In this document: positions 41,268 through 50,090 of the stretch, piece by piece
Position numbering within the stretch: the stretch's first letter is position 1
Layout of the letters: the number at the start of each line of letters is the position of its first letter
Assembly: GCF_000721175.1 (NCBI RefSeq)
Contig: NZ_JOEZ01000016.1
Location: 434,001 to 498,000 of the forward strand
DNA from: Streptomyces anulatus
Lineage (GTDB): Bacteria; Actinomycetota; Actinomycetes; Streptomycetales; Streptomycetaceae
Direction of reading: 5' to 3'
Length of the DNA stretch: 64,000 bases
The notes under the pieces: generated by a model
Databases searched by the model: none
The model's input: the letters and a program-made list of their open reading frames with translations, nothing else
What the model was told of the DNA's origin: nothing
Translations under genes and position numbers: made by a program

Positions 41268-41693
41268 TCAGCTGCGGGAGTAGACCTTCTCGGCCCAGAC
41301 CGCGATCTGCTCCTCGCTGAGGTGCTGGGCGAGGTCGGCCTCGCTGATCATGCCGACGAGCTTCTTGTTCTCGACGACGGGCAGCCGGCGGATGCGGTGG
41401 GTCTGCATCTCCTCCAGGACCGCGTTCACGTCGGCCTCCGCCTCGATCCAGCGGGGCGTGCCCTGCGCGAGATCACCGGCCGTGATCTTCGCCGGATCGT
41501 GCCCCTTGGCCACACAGCCGACGACGATGTCGCGGTCGGTGATGATGCCGACCATCCGGTCCGAGTCACCGTTGGCGGAGACGGGCAGCGCACCCACGTT
41601 GTGCTCGCGCATCAGCTGCGCCGCACGGTCGAGCGTCTCGTGGGCCGGGATCCAGCGGGCCCCGCTGTGCATGATGTCTTTGGCGGTCGTCAT
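41268..41693 (-). CDS. CBS-domain protein (paired CBS)
   Basis: 141 aa; ATG 41693 after GGAGGAAA. Two CBS motifs: TAKDIMHSGARWIPAHETLD ... GIITDRDIV (residues 1-60) and GDLAQGTPRWIEAEADVNAV ... VGMISEADLA (about 72-125). Paired CBS domains bind adenosyl ligands. Free-standing copies like this are thought to be energy or stress sensors or regulators of partner proteins. No partner is evident nearby. Confidence 0.9.
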   Translation of the reverse strand: MTTAKDIMHSGARWIPAHETLDRAAQLMREHNVGALPVSANGDSDRMVGIITDRDIVVGCVAKGHDPAKITAGDLAQGTPRWIEAEADVNAVLEEMQTHRIRRLPVVENKKLVGMISEADLAQHLSEEQIAVWAEKVYSRS

Positions 41694-41853
41694 GGGGTAT
41701 TTCCTCCTGCGTGCCGATGGCACTGCCGTACGGTCCCGAGCGCAACCCATCGTCATCTGCCCGCCGGGGCCGCGCGACCGCAACCACCCGTTCGGGTGTG
41801 CCGGCGGAAGGACGAAAGCTGACGCACCCGTCGTCCGGGCCGCACGGCCCGAA

Positions 41854-42609
41854 TCAGGACCGGGGCTTGGCACCCCGCTCGGCCAGCATGTCCCGCATCA
41901 GCCCCAGCTCGGACTGCTGCCCCTCGACCATGCCCCGGGCGAGCCGCTGCTCGGCCGGAACCGAGCACAAGGACGCACAGGCCTCGGCCATGGCGACGCC
42001 GCCCTGGTGGTGGTCCGTCATCAGCTGGAGGAAGAACACCTCGGCCTGCTCGCCGTCGAGCCGCCCGAGCCGCACCAGCTCGGAGCGACTGGCCATGCCC
42101 GCCATGAGCACCCCGTCAGCGCCGTCACCGGCCGGGTCGCCACCCGAGCCATGCCCATGCCGTTGTCCATGCCCATCCGCATCGGCCATCCACGCCATGG
42201 GCGGGTCCCCGCCCGGGGCGACCTTGGGCAGCTCCCACAGGTCGAGCCAGCCGAGCAGCATGCCGCGCTGGTTGGCCTGGGTGTTGGCGATGTCGTAGGC
42301 GAGACGGCGTACGTCCTCGTCGTCGGTGCGGTCGCGGACGATGAAGGACATCTCGACGGCCTGCTGGTGGTGGACGGCCATGTCCCGGGCGAACCCGGCG
42401 TCGGCGGACGGGGCGGCCGGAACGAGGGCGTTCCCCCGCCCCTCTCCGCCCCCACCCCCGTCGCCGCGCGCGGAGGCGACCGCGGCGGCCCCCGCGAAGA
42501 GCAGCGCGAGGGCGACGGCGGTCCCGGCGGCCCAGCGGACACGCCGGGTCCTTCCCCGCTCCACGAGGGCCTGGGCGTCGTCGTCCCGCGGGCTCCGCCC
42601 CGCCGTCAC
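41854..42609 (-). CDS. DUF305 (ferritin-like) exported protein
   Basis: 251 aa. An N-terminal membrane anchor (AAGTAVALALLFAGAAAVAS) is followed by two copies of the DUF305 His pattern: FARDMAVHHQQAVEMSFIVR (near residue 75) and FFLQLMTDHHQGGVAMAEAC (near 195), plus a His/Met-rich insert ADADGHGQRHGHGSG. DUF305 proteins often occur with copper resistance genes. GTG 42609 overlaps the stop of the DUF3105 gene in GTGA, so the two are coupled. Confidence 0.9.
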   Translation of the reverse strand: MTAGRSPRDDDAQALVERGRTRRVRWAAGTAVALALLFAGAAAVASARGDGGGGGEGRGNALVPAAPSADAGFARDMAVHHQQAVEMSFIVRDRTDDEDVRRLAYDIANTQANQRGMLLGWLDLWELPKVAPGGDPPMAWMADADGHGQRHGHGSGGDPAGDGADGVLMAGMASRSELVRLGRLDGEQAEVFFLQLMTDHHQGGVAMAEACASLCSVPAEQRLARGMVEGQQSELGLMRDMLAERGAKPRS

Positions 42610-43298
42610 TGCGGCACCGTCGTCAGCCCGCCGGTGCAGGGTGCGCCGGGCTCGGGCGTCTGCGCGCCCTGGACGTACTGGGTGAGGAACTGCTCCACCC
42701 GCCGGTCGTCGGCGGAGTCCACGGTGACCTGCTTGCCCCAGGCGCTGAGCATGATCGCGCCCTCCTGGCCGGCGTACGGGCTCATCAGCGTGAACGGGGT
42801 CTTCTCGACGCGCTCGGCGAGCGCGTCGACGTCCCGCTCGGCGGCCGTGCCGTTGTAGGTGACCCAGACCGCGCCGTGCTCCAGGGAGTGGACGGCGTTG
42901 ACGTCCGGGAGGGGCTTTTCGTATACGTCGCCGTCGCAGTTCATCCAGGACGCGTTGTGGTCGCCGCCGACCGGGGGCTTCATCGGATAGTCGACCGGGC
43001 CCGCCACATGCTCACGGTCCAGCTTCGCCGCGTCCCAGGACCTGAGCCCCTCGACGGCCCCGCCCTTGGCGTCGCCGTGGGAGTCGCCGTGCCCGCCCGG
43101 ATGCTTGCCGTCCTGGGCCGCCGAAGCGTCGTCGGACTTCTCGCCGGCCTCGGAGTTCTCCAGCAGCAGGTAAGAGCCGAAGGTGACGAGACCGGCCACG
43201 ACGGCGGCGCTCAGCCCTATGGCGATGGCCCGGTTGCGGGTGCCGCGCGCGCGGGTGTCGGGGGCCTGTGGCTGGGGGTACCGGGGGTCGAAGCTCAT
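42606..43298 (-). CDS. DUF3105 membrane-anchored protein
   Basis: 230 aa. One N-terminal helix (AIAIGLSAAVVAGLVTFGSY) with the rest exposed. It has the DUF3105 core: YPMKPPVGGDHNASWMNCDG, VHSLEHGAVWVTYNGT and FTLMSPYAGQEGAIMLSAWG. A His/Gly-rich stretch (GKHPGGHGDSHGDAKGG) precedes the core. The function of the family is unknown, but it is a regular partner of DUF305. ATG 43298 has AAGGA upstream. First gene of a two-gene operon. Confidence 0.9.
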   Translation of the reverse strand: MSFDPRYPQPQAPDTRARGTRNRAIAIGLSAAVVAGLVTFGSYLLLENSEAGEKSDDASAAQDGKHPGGHGDSHGDAKGGAVEGLRSWDAAKLDREHVAGPVDYPMKPPVGGDHNASWMNCDGDVYEKPLPDVNAVHSLEHGAVWVTYNGTAAERDVDALAERVEKTPFTLMSPYAGQEGAIMLSAWGKQVTVDSADDRRVEQFLTQYVQGAQTPEPGAPCTGGLTTVPQ

Positions 43299-43554
43299 GT
43301 CGTCGAGTCCTTCTGCGAAGGGGCCGGGAGGCGGGAGGGCGGTCCCGTGGACCGATGCGCGCGGACGGGCGGGAAAGCCGGTCATCGCTCGGTCACCGCC
43401 CCCGTGCGCCACGGTCGCCGATCGTAGTGGGTGGCCACGTGCTCCCTCTCGCACCGAGTGCGTAATGTGGGTGAAATCCCGGGTCGCGATACTGGCAGTG
43501 TCCCCCTACCCCGGGCGGTGGTGCACGGACCGTCTGAACTGCAAGGATGTGGCA

Positions 43555-44916
43555 ATGGACAAGCAGCAGGAATTCGTCCTCAGGACCCTTGAGGAGCGCG
43601 ACATCCGCTTCGTGCGGCTGTGGTTCACCGACGTCCTCGGGTTCCTCAAGTCCGTCGCCGTCGCTCCGGCCGAGCTGGAGCAGGCCTTCGACGAGGGCAT
43701 CGGCTTCGACGGCTCGGCGATCGAGGGCTTCGCGCGGGTCTACGAGTCGGACATGATCGCCAAGCCGGACCCGGGCACCTTCCAGATCCTGCCCTGGCGC
43801 GCGGAAGCCCCGGGCACCGCGCGGATGTTCTGCGACATCCTGATGCCGGACGGCTCCCCGTCCTTCGCGGACCCGCGCTACGTACTGAAGCGGATCCTCG
43901 CGAAGACGTCGGACCTCGGCTTCACCTTCTACACCCACCCCGAGATCGAGTTCTTCCTGCTGAAGAACAAGCCGGTCGACGGCACCCGCCCGACCCCGGC
44001 GGACAGCTCCGGCTACTTCGACCACACGCCGCAGAACGTCGGCATGGACTTCCGCCGCCAGGCGATCACCATGCTCGAATCGATGGGCATCTCGGTCGAG
44101 TTCAGCCACCACGAAGGCGCCCCCGGCCAGCAGGAGATCGACCTGCGGTACGCGGACGCGCTCTCCACGGCGGACAACATCATGACGTTCCGTCTGGTGA
44201 TGAAGCAGGTGGCGCTGGAGCAGGGCGTGCAGGCCACGTTCATGCCGAAGCCGTTCTCGGAGTACCCGGGTTCGGGCATGCACACCCACCTCTCCCTCTT
44301 CGAGGGCGACCGCAACGCCTTCTACGAGTCGGGCGCGGAGTACCAGCTCTCCAAGGTCGGCCGCTCCTTCATCGCGGGCCTGCTGAAGCACGCGGCGGAG
44401 ATCTCGGCCGTCACCAACCAGTGGGTCAACTCCTACAAGCGCATCTGGGGCGGCTCCTCCCGCGCGGCCGGCGCGGGCGGCGAGGCCCCCTCGTACATCT
44501 GCTGGGGCCACAACAACCGCTCCGCCCTCATCCGCGTCCCGATGTACAAGCCCGGCAAGACCGGCTCGGCCCGCGTCGAGGTCCGCTCCATCGACTCCGG
44601 CGCCAACCCGTACCTCACCTACGCGGTCCTGCTCGCCGCGGGCCTCAAGGGCATCGAGGAGGGCTACGAACTCCCGGCCGGCGCCGACGACGACGTCTGG
44701 GCCCTCTCCGACGCGGAGCGCCGCGCGATGGGCATCGAGCCGCTCCCGCAGAACCTGGGCGAGGCGATCTCGCTGATGGAGAAGAGCGAACTGGTCGCCG
44801 AGACGCTGGGCGAACACGTCTTCGACTTCTTCCTCCGCAACAAGAAGCAGGAGTGGGAGGAGTACCGCAGCGAGGTCACGGCCTTCGAGCTGAAGAACCT
44901 GCTGCCGGTGCTGTAA
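43555..44916 (+). CDS. glnA2: Glutamine synthetase-like enzyme GlnA2 (gamma-glutamylpolyamine synthetase type)
   Basis: 453 aa, type I GS fold: beta-grasp with DVLGFLKSVAVAPAELEQAF, GFDGSAIEGFARVYESDM, metal/glutamate motifs HPEIEFFLL and HHEGAPGQQEIDL, GSGMHTHLSLF, and ATP/ammonia-site NRSALIRVPMYKPGKTGSAR with RVEVRSIDSGANPYLTYAV. The C-terminus lacks the NLY adenylylation segment of GlnA1, so GlnE should not modify it. The S. coelicolor GlnA2 in this neighbourhood is described as a gamma-glutamylpolyamine synthetase. AAGGA lies upstream of ATG 43555. Confidence 0.88.
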   Translation: MDKQQEFVLRTLEERDIRFVRLWFTDVLGFLKSVAVAPAELEQAFDEGIGFDGSAIEGFARVYESDMIAKPDPGTFQILPWRAEAPGTARMFCDILMPDGSPSFADPRYVLKRILAKTSDLGFTFYTHPEIEFFLLKNKPVDGTRPTPADSSGYFDHTPQNVGMDFRRQAITMLESMGISVEFSHHEGAPGQQEIDLRYADALSTADNIMTFRLVMKQVALEQGVQATFMPKPFSEYPGSGMHTHLSLFEGDRNAFYESGAEYQLSKVGRSFIAGLLKHAAEISAVTNQWVNSYKRIWGGSSRAAGAGGEAPSYICWGHNNRSALIRVPMYKPGKTGSARVEVRSIDSGANPYLTYAVLLAAGLKGIEEGYELPAGADDDVWALSDAERRAMGIEPLPQNLGEAISLMEKSELVAETLGEHVFDFFLRNKKQEWEEYRSEVTAFELKNLLPVL

Positions 44917-44952
44917 CACCTGGTCAGGGCAGGTAAGGATCCGATCCGACGA

Positions 44953-44985
44953 TCAGGGCCGGCGGTCGTGCACCGCCGGCCCTGA
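44953..44985. terminator. Strong hairpin after glnA2
   Basis: TCAGGGCCGGCGG pairs perfectly with CCGCCGGCCCTGA around a seven-base loop, 37 bp after the glnA2 stop. No U tract. Probably the glnA2 terminator; it may also serve the relic coding sequence on the other strand. Confidence 0.82.
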
Positions 44986-45290
44986 AGCGTCCCACTCGCC
45001 CGCCGGCGCCACGCGGAAGCCCTCGAGGTGCTCCGGGGCGTCGCGGGCGACCGCGGCCACAAACCGCCCGTGGTGGTTCCCTTCCGAGCCGGTCGGTGCC
45101 CAGCTGCCGGTCGAGCGCACGCACTGCGACCGTGACGGCCGGCTCGCGGAGACGGCCGGCATCGTCGTGCCGGACATCCGCTGGGAGACCGCCTGCGAGA
45201 TCCACGTCCACCAGCTGGACTCCCGAACCGGCACCGGATTCCTGACCGGCACCGGACTCCCGCGAGCCGATGCCGGTGCGTGGTGCCGGT
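44953..45290. other. Gap after glnA2 with two opposing coding remnants
   Basis: Minus strand 45080-44953 reads GRFVAAVARDAPEHLEGFRV then APAGEWDASG with almost pure G/C third positions. Plus strand 45088-45235 reads EPVGAQLPVERTHCDRDGR and ETACEIHVHQLDS with the same codon bias. Neither has a credible start, and they point toward each other. I read them as gene debris of unknown origin. No intact gene is supported in this interval. Confidence 0.35.
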
Positions 45291-45292
45291 GA

Positions 45293-46849
45293 TCAGCTGT
45301 GCTTCCCGGAGTGGTCGTACGAGGTGTCGGCGGCGCTGTCGCCGCCGATGGCGCCGACGTGCCGCAGCACGACGGCGGACAGGAACGAGAGCGCCAGGGT
45401 GCACACCGCGGCGACGGCCATCGCGGTGTTCATCCCGGAGGTCGCGGCCTCCTTGGCGACGTCGAGCCAGCCGGCGGGCATCCGCTGTGCCGAGGCGACC
45501 GCGCCCGCGAGGCTGTCACCCGCGACGCCGGCGACCTCGGACGGGGTGCCGGCGGGAATCTCCTTGTCGACCCGGCCGCGGTAGACCGCGGTCGCCGTGC
45601 TGCCCAGGATCGCCACCCCCAGGGCAAGGCCCAGTTCCTGCACGGTCTCCGACATCGCCGAGGCGGATCCCGCCTTCTCCGCCGGCGCGGCTCCGACCAC
45701 CAGGTCCGTGCCCAGGGCCGCGATCGCCCCGAGCCCGAGGTAGACGAGGCCGAAGCCGATCACCATCAGGGCGATGCCGCCCGAGGCGTCCACCAGGGCG
45801 AGCAGCACGTACCCGACGGTGGACAGTGCCAGGGCGGCCGCCACCACGACTCCCGGCGGCACCCGGCGCGCGACCAGGGGAGAACCGATCGCTGCCAGGA
45901 ACATCAGCAGCGCCGGCGGACCCATCCACAGGCCCGCCTCGACGGGCGGAAGCCCCTCCACGAGCTGGAGCTGCTGGGTGATGAGCAGCATCGAGCCGCC
46001 GACGCCGACGAGGCCGATGAGCAGCACGCTCAGCGCGGAGCTGAACGTCCGGTCGGTGAACAGGCGTACGTCCAGCAGCGGGCTCACCAGCGTGCCCTGG
46101 CGCCGGACGAACAGCACCGCGAAGACCAGGCCGATCACCGCGGCGGCGACCGTGGGGCCGTCCGGGCCGTCCTTGGCGAACCGCTTCACCGCGTAGACCA
46201 CCGGCAGGATGGCGATCAGGGACAGCGTGACGCTGAGCAGGTCGAACCTGCCGCTCCGCGGCGCCCGGTACTCGGGGATCAGGGCCGGTGTGGCCACCAG
46301 CAGCACGATCGCGACCGGGACCGCGAGGAGGAACACCGAACCCCACCAGAAGTGGTCCAGCATCACGCCGCCGACCACCGGCCCGAGCGCCATGCCGAGC
46401 GCGAAGCTCGTCGCCCAGACACCGATGGCCAAGGAGCGTTGGCGCAGATCGGCGAACATGTTGCTGATCAGCGCCAGCGTGGACGGCATCAGCGTGGCAC
46501 CGGCGATCCCCAGGGCCGCGCGCGTGGCGATGAGCATGTCGGCGCTGGTGGAGCAGGCCGCCAGGACCGAGACGGCCCCGAAGGACACGGCACCGATCAT
46601 CAGCAGTCTGCGCCGGCCGATCCGGTCGCCCAGCGTGCCCATGGTGAGCAGGAAGCCGGCGATCATGAAGCCGTAGGCGTCCATGATCCACAGCTCTTGG
46701 GTGCCGGACGGCCGCAGATCCTCGGACAGCGAGGGGAGGGCCAGGTACAGCACGGTGACGTCGAGGCCCAGCAGCACGGTGGGCAACGAGAGGACGGCCA
46801 GCCCTCCCCACTCCCGGGCGCCCGCCCTGCGTACGGTCGTTGTGCTCAT
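45293..46849 (-). CDS. MFS exporter, 14-helix (EmrB/QacA type)
   Basis: 518 aa. Helix 1 LPTVLLGLDVTVLYLALPSL has the D-V-T-V motif of DHA2 pumps. Motif A is GTLGDRIGRRRLLM, motif C is FALGMALGPVVGGVMLDHFW. The C-terminus has the long extracellular segment with VDKEIPAGTPSEVAGVAGDS before helix 14, as in SmvA/LfrA-like quaternary-compound pumps. It is divergent from the AfsR-like gene with 100 bp between starts, so the regulator probably controls it. Drug export is inferred. Confidence 0.9.
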   Translation of the reverse strand: MSTTTVRRAGAREWGGLAVLSLPTVLLGLDVTVLYLALPSLSEDLRPSGTQELWIMDAYGFMIAGFLLTMGTLGDRIGRRRLLMIGAVSFGAVSVLAACSTSADMLIATRAALGIAGATLMPSTLALISNMFADLRQRSLAIGVWATSFALGMALGPVVGGVMLDHFWWGSVFLLAVPVAIVLLVATPALIPEYRAPRSGRFDLLSVTLSLIAILPVVYAVKRFAKDGPDGPTVAAAVIGLVFAVLFVRRQGTLVSPLLDVRLFTDRTFSSALSVLLIGLVGVGGSMLLITQQLQLVEGLPPVEAGLWMGPPALLMFLAAIGSPLVARRVPPGVVVAAALALSTVGYVLLALVDASGGIALMVIGFGLVYLGLGAIAALGTDLVVGAAPAEKAGSASAMSETVQELGLALGVAILGSTATAVYRGRVDKEIPAGTPSEVAGVAGDSLAGAVASAQRMPAGWLDVAKEAATSGMNTAMAVAAVCTLALSFLSAVVLRHVGAIGGDSAADTSYDHSGKHS

Positions 46850-46949
46850 GGCACTCCCTGCGTTTCGCGTCTCGACAACGTGTGCAGGCGCCACTGTGCG
46901 GACCCTTCCGCACGATTTCCTGAGGGCTGCTCGGCGATAGACTGCGGCC

Positions 46950-49784
46950 ATGCGCTACGGGGTGCTTGGCCCGCTGGCCGTCTGGGACGCCGAGGGGCGG
47001 CCGATCAAGGTCCCCGAGGTGAAGGTGCGCGCCCTGCTGGCCGATCTGCTCGTCCACGGCGGCGGACCGGTGTCGGCGGACCGCCTGATCGAGGACCTGT
47101 GGGCGAGCAACCCGCCGGGCGGGTCGGCCAACACGCTGCAGACCAAGGTCTCCCAGCTGCGCCGCGTGCTGGGCCGGGAGCAGGTGGTCCGCGAACCCGC
47201 CGGCTACCGGCTGCTGCTGGCGGACGACACGGTCGACGCGGTGGCCTTCCAGGAGCTGGCCGAACGCGCCCGCGCGCACGAGGAACCGGCGGTGAAGGAA
47301 GGCCTGTTCGCCGACGCGCTCGCGTTGTGGCGGGGCCCGGCCTACGCCGACGTCGCCGAGTCCCTGTTCGCCCGCGACGAGATCACCCGGCTGGAAGAGC
47401 TGCGCCTCGACGTCGTCGAGGACCGGGCCGAGGTGCGGCTCACCCTGGGCGAGCACACCGCGCTGGCGGCGGAGCTGGGGGTGCTGGTGACACGCCACCC
47501 GCTGCGCGAACGGCTGCGCATGGCCCATATGCGCGCCCTGTACCGGGCGGGGCGACAGGGAGATGCGCTGCAGAGCTTCCAGGACCTGCGGCGGCGACTG
47601 GCCGAGGAGCTGGGGGCGTCACCCGGCCCCGGGGCCTCCGCGCTGCACGAGGCGATCCTGCGCCAGGAGCCGGAGCTGGCCACCCCCGCGATCGGATCGC
47701 TGTCATGCCGTACCAACCTGCCCACCCCGCTGACTCCGCTGATCGGCCGGCGCGAGGCGGCCGAACAGGTACGGGCACGGCTGGACCCCGCCGCCAGCAC
47801 CCGCCTCGTCACGCTCGCCGGTCTCGGCGGAGTGGGCAAGACACGGCTGGCGATCGCCGCGGCGCGCGACGTGGCCGAGCAGTTCGCCGACGGCGTATGG
47901 CTGGTCGAACTGGCGGGCCTGGGCGCCGCGTCGGCCCCGGACGACATCGCTGATCGGGTCATCACGACGCTGGGTCTGTGCGACACGGCGGCGACCGAGC
48001 CGAACCTGGACGACCTGGTGGGCTGGCTGTGCCGGGCGGTGGCCGACAGACACCTGCTGATCCTGCTGGACAACTGCGAGCACCTGGTCGAGCCGGTCGC
48101 CGTGCTCGCCAACGCCGTGCTGTCGGCCGTGCCCGCGGCGCACCTCCTGCTCACCAGCCAGGAAGCCCTCGACGTTCCCGGCGAGGTGGTGCATCCCGTA
48201 CCGCCGCTGACGCTGCCGGAGCACACCGACCCGCGGATGGTCGCCCGGTCCAGCGCCGTCGAGCTGTTCGTGCAGCGGGCCGCGGCGGCGGCACCCGGAT
48301 TCGTCCTCGACGCGGACAACGCGGCGGCCGTCTCCGCCATCTGCCGTCGCCTCGACGGCATTCCGCTCGCACTGGAACTCGTGGCGTCCCGGCTGCGGAC
48401 ACTGAGCCCGCACGAGCTCGCGGCCCGCCTGGACGACCGGTTCGCCCGGCCCGACGTCCGGGCGCGCGGACTACCGGCCCGCCAGCAGACACTGCGGGGC
48501 ATGCTCGACTGGAGCTGGCAGTTGCTGACCTCGGACGAGCGCACCGTGCTGCGGCGCCTCGTCGTGCACGCCGACGGCTGCCTCATGCCGTCCGCCCAGG
48601 CGGTCTGCGCCGACGACGACCTGGGTGCCGAACGGATTCCCGACCTGCTGTCCCGGCTGGTGGACCGCTCGCTGGTGGTCCGTGTGGGAAACCGGTTCCG
48701 GCTGCTCGAATCAGTGGCCGCCTACTGCGCCGAACGACTGGCGGAGGCGGGCGAGGAGACCGCCGTACGCGCACGGTTCGTACGCCACTGCACCGAGTGG
48801 GCCGAGCGGGAGAGCGAGCGGCTGCGCGGCCCGGACCAGCGGAGCTCCCTGGAGCGCCTCAACGCGGAGACCGTCAACCTGCGCCGCGCCCTGGACCTCG
48901 CGGTCACCCAGGGCGCCGCCGGATACGCGGTACGGCTGGTGAACGCGCTGGCGTGGTACTGGTTCCTGCGCGGCAAGCTCACCGAGGCCCGCAGGTCGCT
49001 CCGGGCTGCGCTGGCCGCCGTCGGCGAGGCCGCCCCGGCCGCCCGGCTGACGGCACGGGCCTGGCTGACCGGCATCGAGCTGCGCACCTCGCAGGCAGGT
49101 GCGGCACCGGCCCCGGCCAGTGAGGACCCCACCGCCGGTGTCGAGGATCCGGTGCTGAGAGCCCGGTTGCAGTGGTTCGTCGGCACCGGTCTGACCGGCG
49201 ACGGCCGGCGCCGGGAGGGGCGGAGGCTGGTGGAGGCGAGCCTGGCCGGAGCCCGCGCCGCCCGGGACCGCTGGGGGGAGGCCGCGGCGCTGGTCGAGCT
49301 CGCGAGTCACGCCCCGGCCCAGGGCGCATCGGCGGAACTGGGTGCCGCGCTGTTCCACGAGGTCGGCGACCGCTGGGGCCGCCTCCGGGCCACCCGGTCC
49401 CTGGCGCTCGTGGCCGAACGCGAGGGCGACCGGGCGCGGTCGGAACGACTGCACCGGGAAGCTCTCGTGATGGCCGAGGAACTCGGGCTGTGGACCGAGG
49501 TCGTCGAGGCGCTGACCTGGCTCGGCAGGACCGCGCTGGCGGGCGGCCGCACGGAGCGGGCGACGGAACTGTACGAGCGTGCGCTGTCGGTGTCGGCCGA
49601 GCGCGCCTACAACAGGGGCGAGATCCATGCCGAGTTGGGCCTGGCGCACGCCGCGCGTCTCCGCGGCGACCGGGAAGCCGCCAGGCGCCATGTGAACCGG
49701 GCACTGGCCAAGGGCCGTTCATCGGGCCACGCCGCCCATGCCGAGTCCGCGCCGGCGCAACCGAACCTCCGAACCTCGTTCTGA
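46950..49784 (+). CDS. AfsR-like regulator (HTH-BTAD-NB-ARC)
   Basis: 944 aa. Winged helix residues 1-90 (MRYGVLGPLAVWDAEGRPIK, VSADRLIEDLWASNPPG, SQLRRVLGREQVVREPAGYR), BTAD about 95-245, NB-ARC with P-loop GLGGVGKTRLAIAAA at about 291 and Walker B LLILLDNCEHLVEP at about 370, winged helix after NB-ARC (QTLRGMLDWSWQLLTSDER), then helical C-terminal repeats. TAGACT ends six bases before the ATG and there is no ribosome site, so leaderless. Similar in plan to the protein at 28828 but 185 residues shorter. Divergent partner: MFS pump. Confidence 0.92.
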   Translation: MRYGVLGPLAVWDAEGRPIKVPEVKVRALLADLLVHGGGPVSADRLIEDLWASNPPGGSANTLQTKVSQLRRVLGREQVVREPAGYRLLLADDTVDAVAFQELAERARAHEEPAVKEGLFADALALWRGPAYADVAESLFARDEITRLEELRLDVVEDRAEVRLTLGEHTALAAELGVLVTRHPLRERLRMAHMRALYRAGRQGDALQSFQDLRRRLAEELGASPGPGASALHEAILRQEPELATPAIGSLSCRTNLPTPLTPLIGRREAAEQVRARLDPAASTRLVTLAGLGGVGKTRLAIAAARDVAEQFADGVWLVELAGLGAASAPDDIADRVITTLGLCDTAATEPNLDDLVGWLCRAVADRHLLILLDNCEHLVEPVAVLANAVLSAVPAAHLLLTSQEALDVPGEVVHPVPPLTLPEHTDPRMVARSSAVELFVQRAAAAAPGFVLDADNAAAVSAICRRLDGIPLALELVASRLRTLSPHELAARLDDRFARPDVRARGLPARQQTLRGMLDWSWQLLTSDERTVLRRLVVHADGCLMPSAQAVCADDDLGAERIPDLLSRLVDRSLVVRVGNRFRLLESVAAYCAERLAEAGEETAVRARFVRHCTEWAERESERLRGPDQRSSLERLNAETVNLRRALDLAVTQGAAGYAVRLVNALAWYWFLRGKLTEARRSLRAALAAVGEAAPAARLTARAWLTGIELRTSQAGAAPAPASEDPTAGVEDPVLRARLQWFVGTGLTGDGRRREGRRLVEASLAGARAARDRWGEAAALVELASHAPAQGASAELGAALFHEVGDRWGRLRATRSLALVAEREGDRARSERLHREALVMAEELGLWTEVVEALTWLGRTALAGGRTERATELYERALSVSAERAYNRGEIHAELGLAHAARLRGDREAARRHVNRALAKGRSSGHAAHAESAPAQPNLRTSF

Positions 49785-49854
49785 ATCGATCGGTCAGCCC
49801 CGGCCCCCCTCACAGGAACCCCCGCCCCATCTCGTCCGGAACCTCGTCGATCAC

Positions 49855-49893
49855 AGCCCGCTTCCGCGCCACGTCCGGGCGCGGAAGCGGGCT
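49855..49893 (+). terminator. Terminator after the AfsR-like gene
   Basis: AGCCCGCTTCCGCGCC (49855-49870) pairs perfectly over 16 bp with GGCGCGGAAGCGGGCT (49878-49893), followed by TGTTGTACTGTT, moderately T-rich. It is 70 bp after the stop codon. Confidence 0.85.
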
Positions 49894-49948
49894 GTTGTAC
49901 TGTTACGACCCCCGTACGCCACGGGGAACGACGAGACCGACCGAGGAG

Positions 49949-50044
49949 GTGAGCCCCATTACCGCTGGATCAGGCTGGGTGCTCACCCCGCGCGATCACG
50001 TCGAACGACCGGCAGCGACAGCAGCAGCCGACCGGACGGCCTAG
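49949..50044 (+). CDS. Possible short ORF with strong ribosome site, upstream of the PrmC paralogue
   Basis: GTG 49949 begins VSPITAGSGWVLTPRDHVE ... AAADRTA (31 codons, TAG at 50042). The strong site GAGGAGGTGAG overlaps the GTG itself. At normal spacing (about eight bases) the first in-frame codon is ATT at 49958, giving ITAGSGWVLTPRDHVERP. A non-standard ATT start or simple coincidence must be considered. The region lies between a terminator and the next gene, so it would be the leader of that gene. Confidence 0.35.
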   Translation: MSPITAGSGWVLTPRDHVERPAATAAADRTA

Positions 50045-50090
50045 GACGATCGCGGAGCGCCCATCGGTTTTCCCGAAAGGCTTCGCTCGT

